Of a stretch of DNA of 64,000 nucleotides, positions 28,101 through 33,659 are shown piece by piece (position 1 is the stretch's first letter; the number at the start of each line of letters is the position of its first letter). Source of the stretch: Actinophytocola oryzae (GTDB taxonomy: Bacteria > Actinomycetota > Actinomycetes > Mycobacteriales > Pseudonocardiaceae). The stretch covers positions 1 through 64,000 of the forward strand of contig NZ_SOCP01000015.1 in the NCBI RefSeq assembly GCF_004364325.1, written 5' to 3'. A program made the position numbers and the translations under genes. The notes beneath the pieces are model-generated. The model did not search any database. It was not told the origin of the DNA and saw only the letters and a list, made by a program, of their open reading frames with translations.

Positions 28101-28396
28101 GCACGCTTCCACGCGGTGCCCTCGGTGACGTACCGGGTCACCATCCTCGCGAGGACCGCCGCGGCGTCCGGGGTCGCCGTCGCGCCCCCGCTGTCCAGGT
28201 AGGCGAGCGCCGGTGCGAACGGCTCGGGCTCGTCGGTCGTCGCGAGCAGGTCGTCGATCCTGTCCCGGACCTCGGCGGCCAGCCGCCACCCCGCGGCACG
28301 GTCGGCCTTCAGCGCGGGCCCGGGCTCCCCGCCGCGGCGCGGGTGCCGCATCCGCCGCCACGACCCGGGGACGGTGAAGGTGTCCTCGTCCGGCAA
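25130..28396 (-). CDS. giant DUF4132 (MolR-like) HEAT-repeat protein
   Basis: A 1088-residue soluble protein without a signal peptide. The N-terminal 750 residues are alpha-helical, Ala/Leu-rich and HEAT-like (many paired helices such as VLARMVTRYVTEGTAW and LLLTRLGRKYVRAAVVEAA). The C-terminal third (from LDYGPRRFTVGFDERLRPYV) is the DUF4132 domain. Relatives include E. coli MolR-type proteins, and the biochemical role is unknown. The TTG at 28396 is preferred because GGGGAGG lies six bases before it; a longer frame to 28468 would run into the upstream terminator. Confidence 0.85.
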   Translation of the reverse strand: MPDEDTFTVPGSWRRMRHPRRGGEPGPALKADRAAGWRLAAEVRDRIDDLLATTDEPEPFAPALAYLDSGGATATPDAAAVLARMVTRYVTEGTAWKRAGELAGFVDTWVADHGIVFAVAAVRAYQRVVIGWRGSPMRPSYYVTALDPTPPDHREADPLVRRLRAHLAVATDADHDAAVAELATRRDDVDDRLLAAYLVPGRADWVTDACAATGALPPILLWTLASADVVNERAAKVDGWTVTHDTSTLPTLVEGAGVGVAPALAVWLDSAHTSADGLKRLAAMLAMLPTDEAFDLLLTRLGRKYVRAAVVEAATRFPVRAARLLARSTDPAAAELLRTHVLGNHDILAAADLPADVRAAVDGITGSAEGIEEAAPDALPALLVEPPWTRGNKATAPVVVEGLRSGDDVEVVWAPGERENWLAGRGWEPEDVASTPWAEYAEAYLAHRLPPYKEAALFGCGPAEVVRPLLADWQPAGSWHLEGWLAPIAARYERDALPAVIHLAKAGPATHVGLLVPFAGAELAGLMVDWLGLRSVRRSVLAWLHRHPRAAAHHLVPPALARPGGARRGAEAALRLLPPDEVASAAKAHGGPAEAAIGVLLATDPLDLVPARPPKVPEWADPGPLPRLVLRDGGRALPASAARHVLTMLVMSRPGEVYAGVDVVRQLCTPASLADFAWGLFQAWQGAGAPAKESWVLETLGRFGDDGTVRRLSPLIRAWPGKGGHTRAVNALEVLESIGTEVALRHLYGIAQTVTFKGLRTRAREKIEAVAAELELSADQLGDRLVPDLGLDSAGGLTLDYGPRRFTVGFDERLRPYVETEDGTRREDLPKPGEHDDPALAPDAYAWFTAFRKDARTAVAEQVRRLERAMVSGRRWPADEFVGLFVEHPLLWHVVRRLVWTVEGETTAFRVLDDRTFADLAGETLTLPEAAVVGIAHPVTLAAAVPAWATLFADEQITQPFPQLDRPVHQLTAAEAGSTHLSRFEGRTVPSRAVLGLTRRGWQRAAPEDAGVEPWLMRPVPNGHAVVVNLEPGLAVGAVDAVEEQTVQHVWLSGTGRGAWAPSPGPGFGALDPVTASEVLDDLTGLTA

Positions 28397-28448
28397 CGCC
28401 GACCTCCCCAGGGTGCGATGTGGCGCAACCCTACCGAGGCGTCCCCCC

Positions 28449-28487
28449 GCGGGGGACCTCGCCCGCACACCGGGCGAGGTCCCCCGC
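28449..28487 (-). terminator. perfect 17-bp terminator hairpin
   Basis: GCGGGGGACCTCGCCCG (28449-28465) pairs perfectly with CGGGCGAGGTCCCCCGC (28471-28487) around CACAC. It directly follows the stop of the remnant gene at 28493 and isolates the DUF4132 gene from it. Confidence 0.9.
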
Positions 28488-28492
28488 CTCGC

Positions 28493-28717
28493 TCAGTTGA
28501 ACGGGTTGTCGTACGTGCCGGTGCGTGTGTAGAAGTGCGCGACGTTCTGGTTGTCGAACCAGACGCCGTCGACGAACAGGGTCGCGGTGCCGACGACCAC
28601 GCCGGGCGCGGGCTCGCCGGAGATCTGGTAGGCCGTGTACTTGCACTGGGGGATGGAGACCGGCGAACCGCCGCCGGAGATCGGGACGCGGGCACCGCCG
28701 TTGACGGAGTACCACAT
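28493..28717 (-). pseudogene. C-terminal remnant of an unidentified, probably secreted protein
   Basis: The last 75 codons of a gene are intact (WYSVNGGARVPISGGGSP ... VVGTATLFVDGVWFDNQNVA ... TGTYDNPFN) and end at a strong terminator, as a functional gene would. No ribosome site precedes the ATG at 28717. Coding sense on this strand stops abruptly near 28720, where a truncated gene on the opposite strand begins. It looks like the 3' end of a deleted gene. The family is not recognised. Confidence 0.55.
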
Positions 28718-28729
28718 GCCGAACCCGCC

Positions 28730-29324
28730 CCGGCGGCCGACCTCCTGCGGGAGGCCCTCGACCTCTGGCGCGGCCGGGCACTCGAGGACGTCCCGCTCGA
28801 CGGGGAGTGGTTGGCACGCCTGGACGAGCTGACCGAGCGGCGGCTCGCCACCGTGGAGAGGTGGGCGCAGGCGGCGCTCGCCGCGGGCCGCCACCACGAC
28901 GTGGCCGCCGAGCTACGGCGGGAGGTCGCCACGCATCCGTTGCGGGAACGACTGTACGAGCACTGGATGCACGCGTTGTGCCGGGCGGGCCGCCCCGCCG
29001 ACGCGCTCGCCGCCTACGAGCGCCTGCACGCCGAGATGGCGGCCGAGCTGGGGGTCGCGCCGGGGCAGGCACTGGCAGACCTGCGAGCCGGGGTCCTCGC
29101 CGACGACCCCGTGCTGCGTCCGCGAGACGGCCGCGCGCCGGCCGTCCTGCCGCGCCAGCTGCCACCGGACGTCGCCGGGTTCACCGGACGCGCCGAGGAG
29201 ATCGACCGGCTCGCCCGCGTCCCCGTCGCCGTGGTCGCGGGCCCCGGCGGGATCGGCGAGTCGGCGCTGGCCGTGCACGCTGCACACCTGATGGCCCACC
29301 GGTTCCCGGACGTGCGGACGCTGA
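28730..29324 (+). pseudogene. internal fragment of an AfsR/SARP-type regulator (BTAD plus start of NB-ARC)
   Basis: The frame reads as the bacterial transcriptional activation domain (ADLLREALDLWRGRALEDV ... LRERLYEHWMHALCRAGR ... AYERLHAEMAAELGV) and then the start of an NB-ARC ATPase (LPPDVAGFTGRAEEIDRL, VAGPGGIGES). The N-terminal DNA-binding domain is missing, and homology stops after HRFPDVRT. The Walker A lysine is replaced by glutamate (GIGES instead of GIGKS), another sign of decay. Flanks are unrelated genes on the opposite strand. Confidence 0.8.
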
Positions 29325-29606
29325 TCACGCGGGGACGACCCGTGCGGCGGCCGTGATGATGCTCCACAGCGGGCTGGTGGTGGTCTCGTAGTAGACGCGG
29401 CGGCTGCCGACCTCGCGGTGCTCGGTGAGCATGCCCAGGTGCACGAACCGGCGCAGCTCGGTGCCCGCGGCGCTCTGGGGGATCACGTCGTCCGGTGGTT
29501 CCGACTGGTAGAAGCGCTGCCTGCCGCGCTGGTGGATCCACAGCGCCACCCGCAGCCGGCACGGCCGCCCGAACAGGAGCCTGCCGATCTCGCTGACGTC
29601 CTCCAC
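29325..29606 (-). CDS. small winged-helix DNA-binding protein
   Basis: A 93-residue ArsR-like winged-helix regulator. Helices and recognition region fit (VSEIGRLLFGRPCRLRVALW, PPDDVIPQSAAGTELRRFVHLG). The wing MLTEHREVGSRRVYYETTTS follows, then a C-terminal helix SPLWSIITAAARVV. Actinomycetes carry similar proteins near specialised metabolism genes. The GTG start has GGAGGGGGC upstream. An AT-rich block (TATTGATTTCCGATACTA, 29645-29662) before it probably holds the promoter. Confidence 0.8.
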   Translation of the reverse strand: MEDVSEIGRLLFGRPCRLRVALWIHQRGRQRFYQSEPPDDVIPQSAAGTELRRFVHLGMLTEHREVGSRRVYYETTTSPLWSIITAAARVVPA

Positions 29607-29820
29607 CGTGCCGCCCCCTCCAACAAACAAGACGCTAAGCCCTATATTGATTTCCGATACTACCGCCGGTGGGCGGGGGAGATCAACACCGTGACGACGC
29701 GAGCCGGCGGACACCCCGGACCCGAGAAAACCCGATTCCCGGGACACCGAGCCGCACACCGACCCATGATGTCCGCTCCAGAGGCCCGACTCCGGCGGGA
29801 GGCACGATGGCGGTGGTGAC

Positions 29821-30741
29821 ATGGCGGTGGTGACCCGGCCCGGTCCGGTGCCGGAGCTGTCCCTGCGCAGCAACGACCTCGACGAGACACGGGAGATCGC
29901 CACCCGCGTCCTGCACCCGCACCGGCTGACCGTCATCGGCGACCCGACCCGCTACGGCATCAACCTGCACATGGTGTCGCTCGGCGTGCTGGACCTCGGC
30001 TGGCTGCACTACGACACCGCGGTCCGCATCGAGAGCGACCACCCCGGGAGCTACCAGGTCAACGTGGCGGCCGCGGGCCGGATGGTGGCCACCTGCGGCG
30101 ACCAGGAGGTGGTCGCGGGCGCGGGTCTCGCCACGATCTACAACCCGGACCGCCCGGCCGCGTTCACCGTCCCGGCGCCGGTGCTGGCGCTGCGGATCAG
30201 CAGGCAGGCCCTCGACCACGAGCTGGAGCAGCTCCTGGACCGCCCGGTGCGCCGGTCGCCGACCTTCGCGCTGGGCATGGACGTCGCGACCGGCCGGGGC
30301 GCGCGGTGGCTGGCGCTGGCCCAGTCGCTGTCCGGCACCCTGTCCGACGAGAACGCGCCGATACGGCAGCCGATGGTGGCCGCGCCGTTCGCACACGACG
30401 TCGTCGCAGGCCTGCTGCTGGCGTCCCGGCACGAGTACTCCGACGAGCTGGCCGCCCCGGTGCCGCCGGTGAGCACACCGGCGGTCCGCACTGCGCAGGC
30501 GTTCATCGAGGCGAACGCCGCGCGACCGCTGACGGTCGTCGACATCGCGCGTGCGACGGGCGTCGGCGTCCGCGCGCTGCAGCACGGTTTCCAGCGCACG
30601 CTGAACATGTCGCCGATGCGGTACCTGCGTGAGATCCGCCTGCGCGAGGCGCACCGCGAGCTGCGGGCTGCCGACTCCAGCGCGGCGGACATCGCGACCC
30701 GCTGGGGCTTCCACCGCCCGCGCGGCGCGTACCGGACGTGA
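29821..30741 (+). CDS. AraC-family transcriptional regulator, C-terminus shortened
   Basis: A 306-residue regulator. Residues 20-190 form the AraC-binding-like cupin domain (PGSYQVNVAAAGRMVATCGDQE). The C-terminal part holds the first helix-turn-helix (PLTVVDIARATGVGVRALQHGF) and the second (SSAADIATRWGFHRPRGAYRT-stop). Family members normally continue WGF-x-HLGRFAAAYRxRYGxxPS. Here the reading ends at HRPRGAYRT, suggesting a small deletion or frameshift that removes the last helix. It may be impaired. Its target is unknown. Confidence 0.8.
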   Translation: MAVVTRPGPVPELSLRSNDLDETREIATRVLHPHRLTVIGDPTRYGINLHMVSLGVLDLGWLHYDTAVRIESDHPGSYQVNVAAAGRMVATCGDQEVVAGAGLATIYNPDRPAAFTVPAPVLALRISRQALDHELEQLLDRPVRRSPTFALGMDVATGRGARWLALAQSLSGTLSDENAPIRQPMVAAPFAHDVVAGLLLASRHEYSDELAAPVPPVSTPAVRTAQAFIEANAARPLTVVDIARATGVGVRALQHGFQRTLNMSPMRYLREIRLREAHRELRAADSSAADIATRWGFHRPRGAYRT

Positions 30742-30743
30742 GT

Positions 30744-30779
30744 GACCGGGTGCGCGTCCCGCATGGCGCGCACCCGGTC
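30744..30779. terminator. perfect 13-bp bidirectional terminator hairpin
   Basis: GACCGGGTGCGCG (30744-30756) pairs with CGCGCACCCGGTC (30767-30779), immediately after the AraC stop and before the convergent stop at 30794. Confidence 0.85.
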
Positions 30780-30793
30780 GGGGGGAGGAGGGC

Positions 30794-31684
30794 TCAGCCC
30801 GGGGTGTTGCCGTTCTTCGCCACCGGCAGGGCCAGCTGGTGGCGGCTGACGAGCGTCGCGGGCTCGGCGGGCAGGTCGGCCAGGAGCGGGTTGATGTGGC
30901 GCAGCTTCAGGTCGATCTGGTGCATGGCGGGTGCCACGACGTCGAACTTCTCCAGGTCGACCCACTGCACGATCTTCAGCACGTCGTCGGGGATGTCCTG
31001 GTTGTTCTTGCGCACCGGTACGCACAGCTGCCGGTTCGGCGTGACGTCGACCTTCGTCGGCGGGATGTCCGCGAGCACCGGGTTGAGCTGCGTCAGCAGC
31101 AGCGACAGGCCGAGCGAGGCCTGTGGTGTCTCCCGGTAGCAGACCAGGTCGACGTAGCGCACGAGCCGCAGTACCTCGTCGGGCGGCACCGAGTCGTTCT
31201 TGATCACCGGCACGCACAGCTGCTCGGGGGAGACCACGGTCACCTGCCTGCGAGGCAGGTGCGCGAGCTGCGGGTTGAGGTGGCTGAGCGTGAGCGGGAA
31301 GCCGACGGCCGGCCCGCTGATCCGGTAGCAGGACAGGTCGACGTACCGGACGAACTCCAGGACCTCCTTCGGTGGGAGGACGTCGTTCTTCGCCACCGGG
31401 GAGCACAGCTGGGTGCGTGGGCCGAGGGTCTCGACGGTCCAGCGCGGCAGGCCGGCGAGCACGGGGTTGAGGTGGCTCAGTGTGAGCGGCGAGTGCAGGG
31501 GCGGGGGAGTATAGGCGGAGGTCCGGAAGCACTCGAGATCGAGGTTCGACACGAAGTCCTTCGGGCTGGGCAGAGCAGGTGCCTTGGCCGAGGACGTGGT
31601 AGCCGCCGCCACGGCGGTGCCCGCGAGAGCCGCGGCGAGGACGAGTGCGGCGACGCCGATCCGGGTGCGCGATCTTCGAAGCAT
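30794..31684 (-). CDS. secreted protein with four DUF7450-like repeats
   Basis: A 296-residue exported protein with signal helix MLRRSRTRIGVAALVLAAAL. Four repeats of about 65 residues follow the pattern D-x-x-CY/F-R ... SLTLSHLNPVLA-LP ... V-x-P-x-QLCVPVxKND. The recurrent VDLxCYR and QLCxPVxKN pairs recall DUF7450. The fourth copy has lost both Cys (EKFDVV, HQLALPVAKNG). The function is unknown. ATG 31684 follows GGAAGGTGG. It diverges from the BTAD regulator, with a perfect palindrome between them. Confidence 0.8.
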   Translation of the reverse strand: MLRRSRTRIGVAALVLAAALAGTAVAAATTSSAKAPALPSPKDFVSNLDLECFRTSAYTPPPLHSPLTLSHLNPVLAGLPRWTVETLGPRTQLCSPVAKNDVLPPKEVLEFVRYVDLSCYRISGPAVGFPLTLSHLNPQLAHLPRRQVTVVSPEQLCVPVIKNDSVPPDEVLRLVRYVDLVCYRETPQASLGLSLLLTQLNPVLADIPPTKVDVTPNRQLCVPVRKNNQDIPDDVLKIVQWVDLEKFDVVAPAMHQIDLKLRHINPLLADLPAEPATLVSRHQLALPVAKNGNTPG

Positions 31685-31740
31685 GCTGCCACCTTCCAGA
31701 ACAGTCGGGAAAGACGGACAGGCCAATGAAAGCGCCGCCC

Positions 31741-31757
31741 GTTAAGGCGCTCTTAAC
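31741..31757. promoter_or_regulatory. perfect palindrome between divergent genes
   Basis: GTTAAG-GCGCT-CTTAAC is a perfect inverted repeat, 57 bp before the DUF7450-like start and 89 bp before the BTAD start. It is a plausible operator for the adjacent regulator. The family preference is unknown. Confidence 0.55.
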
Positions 31758-31845
31758 GTGACCTGAGGGCAGGGGTGGTTACGGAACCCGGTGCCGCACA
31801 CGACGTTCCGTGCAGGCGGGGGCGCGGTGCGGCGAAGGGAACGAC

Positions 31846-32598
31846 GTGGACGGCGTGGTCGGCGTGGTCGGCCAACCGAGGGTGCTCCTGATCAGGACCC
31901 TCGGTGGTTTCCGGGTGCTGCGGGGCGGCGAACCGGTCCCGGCCACCGCCTGGCAGTCCCGCAAGGCCAGGGACCTGGTCAAGATCCTGGTCGCGAGACG
32001 GGGCCGCCCGGTGACGCGGGAGACACTGATCTCCCTGCTGTGGCGTGGCGAACCGGCCGACCGGGTGGGCAACCGCCTGTCCGTGGCCCTGTCCACGGCC
32101 AGGTCGGTGCTCGGTCACGGCCCCGTCGTGACCGAGGGCGACACCGTCCGCCTGGACCTGACCGTCGTGACCGTCGACGTACTGGCCTTCCTGGTCGATG
32201 CCCACCGGGGTTTGCGTGCGTGGCGGCACCGCCTGACGGGTGCGTGGCCCCTGTTGCGCGCCGCGGAGACCGCGTACACGGGAGACTTCCTGGAGGAGGA
32301 CCCGTACGAGGACTGGGCGACCGAGCTGCGCGAGGAGGCGCGGCTGATGTACGTGCAGGTGGCCACGGTGCTCGCGGGCCACACGAGTGACCAGGGGGAG
32401 CACATCACGGCCAGCCGGTACTGCCTACGAGTCCTGGCCCGCGACGAGTACCACGAGCCTGCCCACCTGGTGCTGGTCCGAGCCCTGGCAGCGGCAGGCA
32501 GCCACGGCGAGGCCCGCCGCCGCTACCGCACCTACGTAACCCGCATGACCGAGATCGACATCGAGCCCCGCCCGTTCCCGGACACGATCACCCGCTGA
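31846..32598 (+). CDS. BTAD-type (SARP/AfsR-like) transcriptional regulator
   Basis: A 250-residue regulator. The N-terminal OmpR-like winged helix covers about residues 8-105 (LLIRTLGGFRVLRGG, RKARDLVKILVARRGRPVTR, LISLLWRGEPAD, NRLSVALSTARSVLG). The BTAD tetratricopeptide-like domain covers 110-245 (YTGDFLEEDPYEDWA, YCLRVLARDEYHEPAHLVLV). No ATPase domain is present, so it is a short SARP-type protein. It probably controls the divergent repeat protein or itself (inference). GTG 31846 follows GAAGGGA. Confidence 0.85.
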   Translation: MDGVVGVVGQPRVLLIRTLGGFRVLRGGEPVPATAWQSRKARDLVKILVARRGRPVTRETLISLLWRGEPADRVGNRLSVALSTARSVLGHGPVVTEGDTVRLDLTVVTVDVLAFLVDAHRGLRAWRHRLTGAWPLLRAAETAYTGDFLEEDPYEDWATELREEARLMYVQVATVLAGHTSDQGEHITASRYCLRVLARDEYHEPAHLVLVRALAAAGSHGEARRRYRTYVTRMTEIDIEPRPFPDTITR

Positions 32599-32780
32599 CA
32601 GCCGCCCAGCCCCCCCAACCGCGCCGATCGCCCGAGCACGGCCCGCAGCCCTTTGACGGCCGGCCGCGCACCGACGGCACCCGCCCGAAACCATCGACGA
32701 CACCCACCTGCGGCGATCCACGACGGGGTGATCACCCGCAGGCTGCCCGATCGAACTCGGCCTCCCTACCGCGGTCGACG

Positions 32781-32821
32781 CTGGACGGGACTCCGCGCCG
32801 TCGGCGCGGAGTCCCGTCCAG
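32781..32821. terminator. perfect 19-bp hairpin terminator
   Basis: CTGGACGGGACTCCGCGCC pairs perfectly with GGCGCGGAGTCCCGTCCAG around three bases. It is 182 bp after the BTAD stop and also positioned to stop minus-strand transcription starting near the repeated element at 32934. Confidence 0.85.
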
Positions 32822-32909
32822 CCGTGCCAGTAGCCACCCGCGTTGGCCTCGCACCGGCATCACGCCCTCACCTCCGGCCATCCGTCCATCCCCATCCCGC
32901 CTCTCCTTC

Positions 32910-32963
32910 CACTCCCCCATTCCTCCAGTCACGAATCAACTATCAACTATATAGATGTCCAAT
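32910..32963 (-). promoter_or_regulatory. repeated AT-rich element, copy A
   Basis: The core 32934-32963 (reading on the minus strand ATTGGACATCTATATAGTTG, then ATAGTTGATT) matches the core of copy B at 56016-56045 in 27 of 30 positions. A second block, GGGGGAGTG on the minus strand (32910-32918), recurs at the same distance in B. It lies in a 587-bp gene-free gap. To its left the + strand is C-rich; to its right it becomes G/T-rich. The rest of the gap (32964-33185) holds no gene I trust. It could be a minus-strand promoter for a short RNA ending at the 32781-32821 hairpin. Confidence 0.6.
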
Positions 32964-33185
32964 TATCTTGCGCCGTCGTGTCCCGCGGCGGACTCCCAAA
33001 AATGCCAGGACAGGAAAGGAACGGTCGGTTTGAATTCGTTCACCCCGGGTAACTCGTTCGCGTTGATCTTTGGGGAACCCGGTGTGTCGCCGTGTGCGTC
33101 TGTGTTGTTGGAGGCATGGTGGGCGGGCACCACTTCGGTGGGGCATTCCGGGCCCTTGTCGTGCGGGTGAGGGGAAGGTGCGCAG

Positions 33186-33659
33186 TTGCGGGAGTACACA
33201 GAGGCCCGTCGTGAGCCGGGTCAGGTCGTCACGCTGGTCGTGGCCGGGTTGTTCGCTCTGGCCGCGATTCTCGACGTCGGCCCCGGGGTTCTCGACAACC
33301 TCGTCCATCTGGGGTTCGCGCTCGTCGGGTTCGGACTGAGCCGCGACCCGAACTCGGCGCGGGGTTTCCTCATCGGCGGTGGGGTGGCGTACTTCCTCTT
33401 CTGGCAGTTCGGCAGTGTGCTCGACCCGTCGCTGGTGCCGCTCCACAGCACGAACGCGGGCCTGCACGTCGCGCTGGTCGCCAGCATGATCGGGCTCGCG
33501 GTCCTCGCCCGTGCGCCGCGGCCGGTGGAGTACGTCCTCGACGAGCCCGAGGTCGAGTACGACATCGCTCGTCCCCGGCAGACGCGCAGCCGCCCGCCGG
33601 GCCGGGACGACCGGCGTTCGTCGCGTGGTCGTCAGGTCGTGCTCGCCTACCGGAGCTGA
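33186..33659 (+). CDS. small DUF4383-like membrane protein
   Basis: A 157-residue protein with four hydrophobic segments (about 14-32, 36-50, 62-80, 92-107) and a basic, disordered tail (RPRQTRSRPPGRDDRRSSRG). The pattern GHLVHLGFALVGFGLSRDP with LLHSTNAGLH-like spacing matches the DUF4383 family of actinobacterial membrane proteins of unknown function. The TTG start follows GGGGAAGG. Its 3' end overlaps the convergent lyase gene by 13 bases. Confidence 0.75.
   Translation: MREYTEARREPGQVVTLVVAGLFALAAILDVGPGVLDNLVHLGFALVGFGLSRDPNSARGFLIGGGVAYFLFWQFGSVLDPSLVPLHSTNAGLHVALVASMIGLAVLARAPRPVEYVLDEPEVEYDIARPRQTRSRPPGRDDRRSSRGRQVVLAYRS

Noticed and set aside
25250..29356. A 1368-codon plus-strand frame opposite the DUF4132 gene
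   Set aside because: Only its end (from about 28730) has real protein sense, the SARP fragment; the rest is antisense shadow.
32732..32932. Short minus-strand frame (66 codons) left of element A
   Set aside because: It spans the terminator hairpin, has no ribosome site, and its Gly/Arg/Trp-rich product reflects purine-rich DNA.
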